From: Planctomycetota bacterium
GTDB lineage: Bacteria; Planctomycetota; UBA1135; GCA-002686595
Reading direction: 5' to 3'
NCBI GenBank assembly: GCA_020638835.1
Contig: JACKHV010000002.1
Coordinates: 558,001-622,000 of the forward strand
DNA length: 64,000 nucleotides
The notes beneath the pieces are model-generated. The model searched no databases and was not told the DNA's origin. It saw nothing but the letters and a program-made list of their open reading frames with translations. Below, one piece after another: positions 1 to 8,145 of the stretch (the first letter of the stretch is position 1; every line of letters starts with the position of its first letter). The position numbers and the translations under genes were made by a program.

Positions 1-131
1 ATGCCTTCGTTGGCGGAGGCACCGATCTTGCCGATGCCGAGACCGGCACCGATGGCGACGATACCGGCGCCGACGGCGGCACCGAACTTGGCGAGGTCCA
101 TGACCGCTTCAGTTTCTTGGGGAAGAGGCAT
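1..131 (-). CDS. atpE: ATP synthase F0 subunit c, N-terminal part (cut by window edge)
   Basis: This is the first 43 codons of the proteolipid subunit that forms the proton-driven c-ring of F1F0 ATP synthase in the cytoplasmic membrane. The start at 131 is an ATG, and an AGGAG lies about 10 nt upstream. After a short polar head the visible part is a glycine/alanine-rich first transmembrane helix ending GLGIGKIGASANEG, which is the typical subunit c helix 1. The second helix with the ion-binding carboxylate lies outside the window. It follows atpB after a gap of 117 nt in the same direction, the usual a-c order. The identification is strong despite truncation. Confidence 0.93.
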   Translation of the reverse strand, partial: MPLPQETEAVMDLAKFGAAVGAGIVAIGAGLGIGKIGASANEG

Positions 132-248
132 TCTCTTGTGTCTCCTACGTGGCGACCCGGAGGGGCCGCGCTGGGGTTGGTATCGGGTGGTTTCGGGGAA
201 CGGACCACGCTCACGAGGCCGAACGGCCCCGTGCGCGAGGTGGACTGA

Positions 249-1334
249 TTAGTGCTCGGGGTGCACCGAGGCGCCGACGAAGAGGATCGACAGCTGCGTG
301 AAGATGTAGGCCTGCAGCATCGCCACGAAGACCTCGATGATCATGATGAAGACGGCGAAGCCGACGGCGACGGGCGACACGCCGTAGCCTGCGCCGCTGC
401 CCATCGAGCCCGCGAAGAAGAAGATCAGGCCCATGAAGCTGAGCACGACCAGGTGGCCGCCGGTCATGTTCGCGAAGAGACGAATCATGAGGGCGAAGGG
501 CTTCACGAACAGGCCGAGCAGCTCGACGATGAACATCAGCGGCCAGAGCGCGAGCGGCACGTGCGGCACGAGGTTCTTCCAGAAGGCCAGCGGCCCCTGG
601 GCGTACATGCCACAGAACACCATCGAGCACAGCGTGATCAGCGCGAGCGCGCCGGTGACGAAGATGTTCGCCGTCGCCGTCGCGCTGCCGGGGACGAGCC
701 CCATCAGGTTCATGAACAGGATGAAGAAGAACACGCACAGGAAGAACGGCAGGAACTTGCGCCCGTCCGCTTCCCCCATCGCGGGTTCGACCATCTCGTC
801 GCGGATGTACATCGCGAAGCCGGTCAGGCGTCGCGTGAGCCAATCGCCGTTGCCGCTGCGCACGTAGCTCGGCACGCCACTGAACAGGATGAAGATCAGC
901 AGCACGGCGGCGACTTGGAACAGCTGCAGGTTCGTCGCGACGAGCTGCGTGCCTTCCTGCGCGCCGTGCATGTCGAAGACCGCCGGGAAGCCCGGGAGCG
1001 TGATCGCCAGCAGGTACGGGTGATCCGTCAGCTCGGAGGCCGTTGCGTGGTGGGCGTCGGAGGCGTGTTCGTCGTGCGAGGCTTCGCCGTGCGTCGCGTG
1101 CTGGGCGGCGATTGCGCCGTTCCGGTGCTCGGCGTTCTCTTCCGCGCCGGCATGCTCTTCGTGCGCCTCGTGGCGCGCCAGCGCCTCGTCGGACGTCAGC
1201 AGCTTGCCGGGCATCAAGTGCATGTAGAGCGTCTCGAAGGCGTTCTTGCCGGTGTGGTGTTCACCGTGGCGGATGCCGACGAAGATCGCGCCGAAGATCA
1301 CGGCGACGGCGAGCAGGGGGCGCAGTGCGTTCAC
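249..1334 (-). CDS. atpB: ATP synthase F0 subunit a with His-rich N-terminal insertion
   Basis: Subunit a forms the stator half-channels for protons next to the c-ring. The GTG start at 1334 is chosen because AGGAG lies 11 nt upstream and because GTGA overlaps the stop of the preceding gene, implying translational coupling. The 361-residue protein has an N-terminal hydrophobic segment (about 5-21), a polar stretch, then several membrane helices. The motif MIRLFANMTGGH carries the essential arginine of the family. Residues 55-96 hold ten histidines mixed with Glu, Asp and Ala, which is not part of the usual subunit a core. The C-terminal half is conserved, so function should be normal; the role of the insertion is unknown. 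Confidence 0.95.
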   Translation of the reverse strand: MNALRPLLAVAVIFGAIFVGIRHGEHHTGKNAFETLYMHLMPGKLLTSDEALARHEAHEEHAGAEENAEHRNGAIAAQHATHGEASHDEHASDAHHATASELTDHPYLLAITLPGFPAVFDMHGAQEGTQLVATNLQLFQVAAVLLIFILFSGVPSYVRSGNGDWLTRRLTGFAMYIRDEMVEPAMGEADGRKFLPFFLCVFFFILFMNLMGLVPGSATATANIFVTGALALITLCSMVFCGMYAQGPLAFWKNLVPHVPLALWPLMFIVELLGLFVKPFALMIRLFANMTGGHLVVLSFMGLIFFFAGSMGSGAGYGVSPVAVGFAVFIMIIEVFVAMLQAYIFTQLSILFVGASVHPEH

Positions 1335-1726
1335 AGTGCTTGACTCTCCTTGAGCTCGTTCCGGCGCTTGACCTGCAGCGCGGAATCGAGGGTGCCCAGG
1401 ACCATCACGACCAGTACGCCGGCCGCGAAGGACAAGAGGAAGGACCGCCAGTCGCAGACCGCCGCGGCGGGCTCGAGGAAGCGGAAGGCGAGCGCACCGA
1501 GGGTGACGATCGCCAGCTTGAACAGAAAACCCACCATCATCGCCTGCATCGCCCGCTCGGGGCGCGTGCGCAGCGCGTGCTGTTGCCACTGGTGGCCGAG
1601 CAGCGAGATCCCCGCTCCCATCGTCGCGCCGACCGCCACGCCCACGCCCTCCGTGCCGCCGATGCGCCACGCCACGAAAGCGGCGAGCGCCGTCGTGCAG
1701 AGGGTTCCGGGGAGGAGCAGCTTCAT
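1331..1726 (-). CDS. AtpI-like ATP synthase accessory membrane protein
   Basis: This 131-residue protein has about four hydrophobic segments (roughly residues 2-19, 27-45, 64-85 and 93-115) and a basic C-terminal tail. Size, topology and position between an AtpZ-like gene and atpB match the poorly conserved AtpI (subunit I) family, which is thought to help c-ring assembly. The gene overlaps both neighbours: ATGA with the gene before it and GTGA with atpB after it, so the operon is tightly coupled. Sequence motifs alone would not identify it; the call leans on context. Confidence 0.7.
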   Translation of the reverse strand: MKLLLPGTLCTTALAAFVAWRIGGTEGVGVAVGATMGAGISLLGHQWQQHALRTRPERAMQAMMVGFLFKLAIVTLGALAFRFLEPAAAVCDWRSFLLSFAAGVLVVMVLGTLDSALQVKRRNELKESQAL

Positions 1727-1992
1727 CGCGGTGCGGAGGGGTCGTCCGACTTGCGGCGAGTGCCGCCCTTCGGACCGGGAACGCTTTTGAGGAGGGAGAG
1801 GAAGCCTCCCGTCGCGCCGGCGAGCACGCCGGCGATCAGGAAGAGCGGCTTGGTCGAGAGCTTCTCGTCCGCCCACCAACCGACGCCGCCGAGGACGAGG
1901 ATCGCCGCCGCGAACTGGAACCCGAGTCCGGCGTAGCGCCCGTACTCTTGGAATGCCTTGGCGCGTCCGTCGTCGGGAGGGAGCTGCGGCAT
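1723..1992 (-). CDS. AtpZ/AtpI-type F0F1 ATPase accessory protein
   Basis: This is the first gene of the ATP synthase operon, 89 residues. It has a short charged head, two predicted membrane helices (about residues 22-40 and 48-68, the first containing GGVGWWADE) and a basic tail. The GGxGxxxD-type pattern and the two-helix hairpin match AtpZ-like (AtpI-superfamily) proteins proposed to act with AtpI in ion supply or c-ring assembly. Its stop overlaps the next start (ATGA). The leader between the promoter at 2130-2157 and this ATG is about 130 nt. Confidence 0.7.
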   Translation of the reverse strand: MPQLPPDDGRAKAFQEYGRYAGLGFQFAAAILVLGGVGWWADEKLSTKPLFLIAGVLAGATGGFLSLLKSVPGPKGGTRRKSDDPSAPR

Positions 1993-2129
1993 GGGTGGTT
2001 CGCGACGACGCGCCGACTCTGAAGAACGGGCGTCGAACGGGTTGCGGGGAGAGCGGAGGGGTCGATCGAGCCGCGGGTGGCAGGCTGCGCTGCGCGAGCG
2101 CTCGGCCTCCGGCGGTCTTTCGGCCAAAC

Positions 2130-2157
2130 AATCTAGAGACGACCCCGGCGAGGTCAA
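2130..2157 (-). promoter_or_regulatory. Promoter of the ATP synthase operon
   Basis: Read on the minus strand there is TTGACC (2157-2152), a 16-nt spacer and TAGATT (2135-2130), a good match to a housekeeping sigma promoter. It points at the AtpZ-like start at 1992. The 1993-2408 interval contains this element and the divergent ndk promoter. I see no gene in it. Confidence 0.65.
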
Positions 2158-2285
2158 CCCGAGGGAGGGGAAATTGGAGGATTTCCGTCGGCCGCTCGGA
2201 AGGTCCCGGATCGGCTTCGGGCAACCGCGCTCACGCGACTCGGAACGCGACACGGCCCCGCCCGGATTCCCCCGCGCAGACCGCA

Positions 2286-2314
2286 TTGGCGGTCCCGTCC
2301 GGCGCCGTTAGACT
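2286..2314 (+). promoter_or_regulatory. Promoter of ndk
   Basis: TTGGCG (2286-2291), a 17-nt spacer and TAGACT (2309-2314) form a plausible housekeeping promoter. Transcription would start near 2321, leaving a leader of about 88 nt before the GTG of ndk at 2409. Confidence 0.55.
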
Positions 2315-2408
2315 GCTTCGCCCATTTCGCGCGTCGGACGGCTCCGACGCCCGCTCCCGGGAGCCCCGGGAAACACCCCGCATCCCTACGACTCCGAGGA
2401 TCCTCGCC

Positions 2409-2879
2409 GTGGAACGCACTCTCATCCTGCTCAAGCCCGACGCCGTCCAGCGCCAGCTGATCGGCCGCATCATCAGCCGCATCGAAGACAAGGGCCTCAA
2501 GATCGTCGGCCTCAAGCTGCGCCAGTTCCCCACGGCGCTGATCCAGCAGCACTACGCCGTGCACAAGGAGCGTCCCTTCTACAAGGACCTCGTCGGCTTC
2601 ATGACCTCGGGCCCGGTCGTCGCGATGGCGATCGAGGGCAAGAACGCGATCACCGTGATGCGCACGCTGATCGGCAAGACGAACTCCGCCGAAGCGGACC
2701 CGGGCACGATCCGCGGCGACCTCGGCATGTCCTTCTCGAACAACCTCGTCCACGGTTCCGACAGCGCGGAGTCCGCGGCGACGGAACTCGCGCTGTTCTT
2801 CGGCGACAAGGACGAGATCTGCTCGTGGACGCCGGTCACGCAGACCTGGGTCTACAGCTCCGAGGAAGGCGTCAGCTGA
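2409..2879 (+). CDS. ndk: Nucleoside diphosphate kinase
   Basis: The enzyme transfers the gamma phosphate of ATP to nucleoside diphosphates through a phospho-histidine, keeping NTP and dNTP pools balanced in the cytoplasm. The 156-residue product starts with the typical ERTLILLKPDAVQR strand. It has the active-site motif NLVHGSDS with catalytic His115, and the substrate-contacting GTIRGD (residues 99-104). Length is slightly above the usual 140-150. The start is GTG at 2409, since no ATG fits the conserved N-terminus. The next gene begins within or directly at its 3' end, so the two are probably co-transcribed. Confidence 0.97.
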   Translation: MERTLILLKPDAVQRQLIGRIISRIEDKGLKIVGLKLRQFPTALIQQHYAVHKERPFYKDLVGFMTSGPVVAMAIEGKNAITVMRTLIGKTNSAEADPGTIRGDLGMSFSNNLVHGSDSAESAATELALFFGDKDEICSWTPVTQTWVYSSEEGVS

Positions 2880-4411
2880 GCCTGAACGCGCGGCAGATCG
2901 GCGAGATCATCGGCGAGTTGACGCCCATCCTCGCGGGGCGTCGACTCGCCGAGGTCCAAGCGCTCCCGCCGCGCGACCTCTTGCTGATCTTCGAGGGCAC
3001 GGAGTCCGGCGGCGGTCCGCCGATCTGGCGCCTGCGCGTGTCCGCCGACGCGGACGCCTCGCGGCTGCACTTGCAGCAAGGGCGCCAGAAGCGCGCGAAA
3101 GGGCCCGAGGGTCCGTTCTTCCGGCGCCTCTCGGCCGAGCTCGTCGGCGCGGAGCTGCGCCGCATCGACCAGGTGCGCGGCGACCGCATCGCACTGTTCG
3201 AGTTCGGCGCGACGCCGAGCGGTGAGCGCCGCGCGCTGCTCGCCGAGCTGACCGGGCGCCACTCGAACCTGGTGCTGCTCGGGCGCGACGACGCGGTCGT
3301 CGACCTGCTCGTCTCCGCGCCGAAGTCGCGCGAAGCGCCGCGCCTCGTCGTCGGACGCCCGTGGACTCCCCCGCCGGGACGCGGCGGCCGACCGGAGGAC
3401 TTGCCTTCGATCGTGGACGAGCTCGAGGAACCGGACGTGCGTCCGCCCGCCGTCGACGCCGGGCATCCGTTTCACGCGCCGCTGTCGTGGCGCGTCGAGG
3501 TGCAGCTCGGCGGCGAGGCGGCGGACCGCGACTCGAGCGCGGCGCGGCGCGACCTGCGCAAGCGCCTCGAGCGCAAGCGCAAGGGCGCGCGCGGACTCGT
3601 CAGCGGCCTCGAGAAGCAACTCGCCAACGCGGCGGACGCGGAGCGCGTGCGTCGCGACGGCGACCTGTTGACCGCCAACTTGCACCGCATGAAGCGCGGG
3701 ATGAAGTCGATCGAGCTCGAGGACTGGTACGAGGACGGATCGCCCGCGCGGCGCATCGAGCTCGATCCGAAGCTCGACCCCGCGGCGAACGCGCAGCGCC
3801 TGTTCGAGCGCTCGAAGCGGCTCGAGCGTTCGCTCGCCGAGGTCCCGGGCGAGCTGGAGCGTGCGCGCAAGAAGCTCGACGCTCTCGAGTCGGCGATCGA
3901 CGCGTGCCGCGACGACGACTGCGACGCGGACGGCCTCGAGACGGAGTGCATCGAAGCCGGACTGCTCGAGCCGCGCCAGATCGCCGACCCGCGCAAGCGC
4001 AAGGAACCCGTCGCGCGACTCCCGTACCGCGCCTTCCGTGCCGCGCACGGCTCCGAGATCCGCGTCGGCCGCACGGCGCGCGACAACGACGCGCTGACCT
4101 TCCGGCACGCGAACGGGAACGACCTCTGGCTGCACACCTCGGACTGCCCCGGCAGCCACGTGATCCTGCGCACCGAGGGCAAGGGCGATCCCGACCAGGA
4201 AGACGTCTTGGACGCCGCCCACCTCGCGGTGCACTTCTCGCCCCTGCGCGGCGCCGGCAAGGCGTCCGTCCACGTCGCGCGCCGCAAGGAGGTGCACAAG
4301 CCCCGCGGCGCGAAGGCGGGACTCGTCACGCTGGCCGGAGGCAAGAAGCTCGACCTGCGCCTGCAACCGGAACGCCTCCAGCGGTTACTCGAACAGGGCC
4401 GGGACCGCTGA
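2825..4411 (+). CDS. rqcH: RqcH/NFACT-family ribosome quality control protein
   Basis: Bacterial RqcH binds 50S subunits carrying stalled peptidyl-tRNA and recruits tRNA-Ala to add C-terminal alanine tails. The protein has an NFACT-N domain (about residues 25-215) with the Asp120-Arg121 pair corresponding to the DR motif needed for tailing. A charged coiled-coil middle follows (about 240-390), then an NFACT-R domain (about 400-515) with DLWLHTSDCPGSHV. The only ATG in frame is 2825, inside ndk. The conserved part begins at about residue 18, so a CTG start near 2876-2882, just after the GGAAGG at 2863-2868, is an alternative. No rqcP is visible nearby. Confidence 0.88.
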   Translation: MDAGHADLGLQLRGRRQLSLNARQIGEIIGELTPILAGRRLAEVQALPPRDLLLIFEGTESGGGPPIWRLRVSADADASRLHLQQGRQKRAKGPEGPFFRRLSAELVGAELRRIDQVRGDRIALFEFGATPSGERRALLAELTGRHSNLVLLGRDDAVVDLLVSAPKSREAPRLVVGRPWTPPPGRGGRPEDLPSIVDELEEPDVRPPAVDAGHPFHAPLSWRVEVQLGGEAADRDSSAARRDLRKRLERKRKGARGLVSGLEKQLANAADAERVRRDGDLLTANLHRMKRGMKSIELEDWYEDGSPARRIELDPKLDPAANAQRLFERSKRLERSLAEVPGELERARKKLDALESAIDACRDDDCDADGLETECIEAGLLEPRQIADPRKRKEPVARLPYRAFRAAHGSEIRVGRTARDNDALTFRHANGNDLWLHTSDCPGSHVILRTEGKGDPDQEDVLDAAHLAVHFSPLRGAGKASVHVARRKEVHKPRGAKAGLVTLAGGKKLDLRLQPERLQRLLEQGRDR

Positions 4412-4474
4412 TCCCGCGCGCGCCCGCCGAAGCGCTACACTCTGCCGTCGCCCCGATCTTCCCGGAGTCATCCC

Positions 4475-5458
4475 ATGTTCCGTGCCCTCGCCCTCGCTCT
4501 CGCGCTCTCGATCGCGTCCTGCAACTCGAACGCTCCCTCGAAGGAGGACCTGGCGCGTCAGGTGGAGATCCACACGGACTCCGCCCGCGCCTACATCAAC
4601 ATGGGTGAGTACCAGCGGGCCGAGGACCAAGCCCGCCGGGGGCTGTCGCTCGCGCCCGACGACCTCGACCTGAAGCTCGCGCTCGCGCGTTCGATGCAGA
4701 TGCAGGGCACGACGGCGAAGATCCTCCACGCGGAAGCGATCTACCGCGAGCTGCCGCGGAACGAGGACTTCCGCGTCTGCCTCGGCTTCGCGGAGACGCT
4801 CGAGCGCAAGGGCCTCGCCTTCGCCGAGTCCGCGGAAGCCCTGCGCGCCGGCGAGCGCCAAGCGCCCGACGCCGAAACGCAGGCCGTGAAGAACGACGAG
4901 ATCGCGATGAAGTCCTGGGCGGAGAGCGCCAAGCTCTTCCGCGAGGGACTCGAGATGAAGACCGGCAACACCGAGCTGATGAACGGTCTCGCGCGCGTCT
5001 ACGCGCTGATGGGCGACAACGAGCAAGCGCTCACCTGGTGCCGCGCAACGCTCGACATCGTGCGCGGCGACCGCGACTTCTGGGACAAGCAGCTCGAGCG
5101 TGACGACCTGACGGACAACGAGTCCGCCCGCTTCCGCTCCGCGCTCACACGCCTCGACGACCTCGAAGTCGCCATGCGCCTCCTCGCCGCCAACCTCGAA
5201 GTCCGCCTCGAGAACAAGGAAGCGGCGGTCGTCCACCTCGGCAAGGTGATCGAGATCCAACCCACCCTCGCCCAGGCCTACAGCCTCCGCGCCGGCCTCC
5301 TGATGGAACTCGAGCGCTACGAAGAAGTCGTCGCCGACATCGACGACTTCCTCCGCCGCGCCGGCCTCCCCTTCGACGACGAGAAGGTCCAACGCGCCTT
5401 CCAACTCCGCACCGAGGCCGAGGTCGAACTCGCCGCCGCGAGCGCGGCGGGTGGTTGA
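4475..5458 (+). CDS. TPR-repeat lipoprotein
   Basis: This 327-residue protein begins with a lipoprotein signal ending SIASC, with Cys16 as the lipidation site, so it should be anchored on the outer face of a membrane. The rest is helical and rich in tetratricopeptide-type repeats, for example around residues 35-70 (AYINMGEYQRAEDQARRGL), 165-195 and 245-290. Such repeats mediate protein binding. No enzymatic motif is seen. A TACACT box at 4436-4441 may be its -10 element, giving a leader of about 27 nt. The specific partner is unknown. Confidence 0.75.
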   Translation: MFRALALALALSIASCNSNAPSKEDLARQVEIHTDSARAYINMGEYQRAEDQARRGLSLAPDDLDLKLALARSMQMQGTTAKILHAEAIYRELPRNEDFRVCLGFAETLERKGLAFAESAEALRAGERQAPDAETQAVKNDEIAMKSWAESAKLFREGLEMKTGNTELMNGLARVYALMGDNEQALTWCRATLDIVRGDRDFWDKQLERDDLTDNESARFRSALTRLDDLEVAMRLLAANLEVRLENKEAAVVHLGKVIEIQPTLAQAYSLRAGLLMELERYEEVVADIDDFLRRAGLPFDDEKVQRAFQLRTEAEVELAAASAAGG

Positions 5459-5587
5459 GCGCGGGGGCGCGCGAGGCCGCCTGCGGATGACGGGGTGAGG
5501 GGGTCGTGGTCGCCGTTCGGTGGTGACGTGGCGACGTAGTGACGTGGCGACGTAGCGCCTCCGGATGCGATGCGGTGGTCGTTGCAG

Positions 5588-5798
5588 CGCCGCCCCGCTC
5601 GCTCGAGCTCCGCAAGGCTCCGCTCGCGGGGCTCGTTCCGATGTCAGTGCGGGCAGGGTGGCGGAGTCTCGAACTTGATAACGGCGGTGTCCTCGCGTGC
5701 ATGCCGGCGACCAGCGCGATACGCACGCAGCGCGACGTGATTCCGCGGACCGAGCCCCGCGAGCGGAGCCTTGCGGAGCTCGAGCGAGCGGGGCGGCG
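5588..5798. repeat. Perfect 48-bp inverted repeat upstream of a RAYT gene
   Basis: Positions 5588-5635 are the exact reverse complement of 5751-5798, with a spacer of 115 bp. Each arm contains the self-complementary centre GCTCGAGC. Four further bases pair after one mismatch (5637-5640 with 5746-5749). The pair lies in the 462-bp interval 5459-5920, which otherwise holds no gene I can support, and about 120 bp before the transposase-like gene at 5921. This is the arrangement of REP/REPIN-type palindromes and their RAYT. Confidence 0.85.
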
Positions 5799-5920
5799 TG
5801 TCGGAGCGTCGACGCAAATCAGCCACCAGCCCTCTTCCCAACATCGCACTCATTTGCTGAATAGAGCAAGAATGCGTCACTTATCGCGAACCTCGCAGCG
5901 CGCAAGTCGTTCTAAGAAGT

Positions 5921-6619
5921 GTGCGACGCGTGCTGCGACAAGGTGACTTCGACTTCCCCGAGCCGCGCACGCACGGGGGTCGCCGCAGGGGCGCTGGTCG
6001 GCCGAAGCGCAAGAGCGGCGTGGCGCATGCGACGCGTGAACGGGTGTCGCGACACGACCCGCGCATCGTGACGATCAAGCTGGCGGAGGGCTTGCCCTGG
6101 TTGCGCGAGTCGCTCGAGGCGCGCGCGTTGACGTACTGCATCCGCGAGGCGCAGCGTGGTGACTTCCGCATCGTGCACTACTCGATCCAGCGCGATCACG
6201 TGCACTTCATCGTCGAAGCGGACAGCAAGAACGCGCTGTCGAACGGGATGAAGGGGCTCAACTCGCGCATCGCTCGGACGCTGAACATGATCTGGCGTCG
6301 CACGGGACGCGTGTTCCGCGAGCGCTTCCACGATCGGGTGTTGAAGACGCTGCGGGAGGTGCGCAACGCGCTCGTTTACGTGCTGAACAACCACCTGAAG
6401 CACGGGACGCTGTACGACCCGTGCGGCATGGCGGGCGAGCCGGACGTCTTCTCGTCAGGGCGCTTCTTCGACGGCTGGGCGGGGAGGCCGCCGGATCGTG
6501 AAGCGGGCGATGCGGGTGCGGTCGTCGTCCGCGGCGGCTGGAAGCTCAGCCACGGCTGGAGGCGCCGCTATCGCGCGCTCGCGCTGGACGACGCTCCGAG
6601 TTCGGCCTCAGTGGTGTGA
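5921..6619 (+). CDS. REP-associated tyrosine transposase (RAYT), IS200/Y1-like
   Basis: The 232-residue protein belongs to the Y1 HUH endonuclease superfamily (transposase IS200-like). It shows HYSIQRDHVHFIVEA, where H-V-H is the HUH metal site, then FRERFHDRVL and LVYVLNNHLKHG, which carries the candidate nucleophilic tyrosine. RAYTs are single-copy domesticated relatives that process REP palindromes rather than move as IS elements. No IS200-type ends flank it directly, but a 48-bp perfect inverted repeat lies just upstream. The start is GTG at 5921 with AAGAAG close before it. The active-site motifs look intact. Confidence 0.88.
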   Translation: MRRVLRQGDFDFPEPRTHGGRRRGAGRPKRKSGVAHATRERVSRHDPRIVTIKLAEGLPWLRESLEARALTYCIREAQRGDFRIVHYSIQRDHVHFIVEADSKNALSNGMKGLNSRIARTLNMIWRRTGRVFRERFHDRVLKTLREVRNALVYVLNNHLKHGTLYDPCGMAGEPDVFSSGRFFDGWAGRPPDREAGDAGAVVVRGGWKLSHGWRRRYRALALDDAPSSASVV

Positions 6620-6679
6620 GCGGTACGCGCCGAGAACTCTGCGCGGCGCCCTGGTACCGAGTGCTGACCGCCGAGTGCC

Positions 6680-7543
6680 CTACCGCCCCACCGGCGGGAT
6701 CCACACGAGCGTCTTCGACTCCCCGGTCTTGCCGTCGAGCGCGAGGACCTCGAGGACGTCGCTCGCGGCCTCGCCGCGCTCGTTCCAGAGGTCCATCGCT
6801 GCGCTCACGTCGGCGGGGCCGGTGAGGTCGAGGCCCGCGACGCGCAGGAGGCGGTCGCCGGAGGTGAGGCCGATCGAGTCGGCGATCGAGCCGGGGACGA
6901 CGCGCGTGAGGATCACGAGGTCGTCGAGGCTCTCGTCGCACGCCACGCCCAGGACTTCGGAGACGGGTGCGCCGGGCGTCGGGGACGGGGCGGTCTCGCG
7001 CGGGTTCGCGGGCGGCGTGATGCCGAGGCGCGCCATGTCCTCGGGGGTGAGGCGCATGAGGCCGCTGATGCGGTACTCGTCGGGATTGATCCCGAGCTGC
7101 ATCAGCATCTGCCTTTGGTAGTCGCGCTGCCACGGACGCGGGTCGTGCACTTCGATGCGCAGGAACTGCTGCTGCTCACCGGCGACCATCTGCTGGATCT
7201 CGCGGCGCAGCTCGCGCATCACGAGTCGCGCGGTCCAGGCGAGCTCGAGGGAGGTCGACTCGCGACCCCACGCTTCGACGGTCGCGCGGATCGCGGTGTG
7301 CCCGCGCGCCAGGGCGACGAGTTCGTCGTAGGCCTGCTCGCGTGCCGCCAGGTCGGGGTCGAGCAAGCGCGCGCGCATCTCGCCCTCGTCGAAGAACACG
7401 CAGGTCGTGTCTCCCGCGACGGGCGCGAGGCGCACGGGCGCCGGCAACGCCACCGGTTCGGAGGGCTGGCTGCCCTCCGAGACCGGCGCGCCGGCTTGGA
7501 GCGCGAGCAGTCCGAAGAGTGCGGTGGCGCAGAGAGAGTGCAT
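6680..7543 (-). CDS. Exported PDZ-domain protein
   Basis: This 287-residue protein has an N-terminal signal peptide (about residues 1-17) and a helical central region (60-150). A C-terminal PDZ domain (about 195-285) is seen in VVPGSIADSIGLTSGDRLLRVAGLDL, the classic carboxylate-binding-loop and ligand-groove pattern. No protease domain is present, so it is not a DegP-type enzyme and probably acts as a scaffold or sensor outside the cytoplasm. It lies downstream of an anti-sigma/ECF sigma pair in the same direction, 40 nt after the anti-sigma gene, suggesting a role in the same envelope response. Confidence 0.75.
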   Translation of the reverse strand: MHSLCATALFGLLALQAGAPVSEGSQPSEPVALPAPVRLAPVAGDTTCVFFDEGEMRARLLDPDLAAREQAYDELVALARGHTAIRATVEAWGRESTSLELAWTARLVMRELRREIQQMVAGEQQQFLRIEVHDPRPWQRDYQRQMLMQLGINPDEYRISGLMRLTPEDMARLGITPPANPRETAPSPTPGAPVSEVLGVACDESLDDLVILTRVVPGSIADSIGLTSGDRLLRVAGLDLTGPADVSAAMDLWNERGEAASDVLEVLALDGKTGESKTLVWIPPVGR

Positions 7544-7583
7544 CGGAACCTCGACTTCGTCGGGCGGCCGCGGGCGGCCGCGA

Positions 7584-8141
7584 TCAGCGGATGATCTCGT
7601 TCGGGTCGGCGGGCACGAACACGCGCCGGCTCTCGTTGCCCGCGGCGCTCGCGCCGGTGAACGAAGAGTCGAAGGGCGAGGTGCTGGGCAGCGCGTCGTC
7701 GTAGAGCGGCGCTGCGCCGGGATCGACGGGGTGCAGCACGATCGGGGCCGGACCGTTCGGCAGCGACGGCGTGGGCTGCAGCGGGCTGACGTCGCGGTTC
7801 AGCGCGAGGGTCACGAGCACCGCGGCGACGGAGGCGGCGGCCGCCGCGGGGATGATCCACCAGGGCGTGCGGCGCGGCGCGGCGGCGCTGGCGATGCGGC
7901 CTTCGCGGATCAGCTGCGCGCGGACGTCGGACCACACGCTGGTCGTGAGCGGCACGTCGACGGCGAGCCCCAGCAGCGCGGCGCGCGCGGCCTGCGCTTC
8001 CGTGGCACGAGCGCGACAGTTCGCGCAGCCGTCCAAGTGTCGCGCGACCGCGACTTGGACCTCGGCTTCCAGATCGGCGCCCACGTAGAGGTGCAGCGCG
8101 TTCTGGACGTCCATGCAGTTCTCGGGAATCTCTATCACCAT
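7584..8141 (-). CDS. Zinc-finger anti-sigma factor, membrane-anchored
   Basis: The 185-residue protein has an N-terminal anti-sigma zinc finger with the HxxxCxxC motif (HLDGCANC, about residues 35-42), which normally clamps the partner ECF sigma factor. One membrane helix follows (about 99-117), then a Pro/Ser-rich outer part. The ATG at 8141 starts 4 nt after the sigma gene stop, so expression is coupled. The extracytoplasmic part has no recognisable sensor fold. Confidence 0.85.
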   Translation of the reverse strand: MVIEIPENCMDVQNALHLYVGADLEAEVQVAVARHLDGCANCRARATEAQAARAALLGLAVDVPLTTSVWSDVRAQLIREGRIASAAAPRRTPWWIIPAAAAASVAAVLVTLALNRDVSPLQPTPSLPNGPAPIVLHPVDPGAAPLYDDALPSTSPFDSSFTGASAAGNESRRVFVPADPNEIIR

Positions 8142-8145
8142 CGGA

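Noticed and set aside
5145..5849. Minus-strand frame of 234 codons running from the TPR gene into the inverted-repeat region
   Set aside because: It is Arg/Ser/His-rich with no domain and runs through the palindrome arms; I take it as a shadow.
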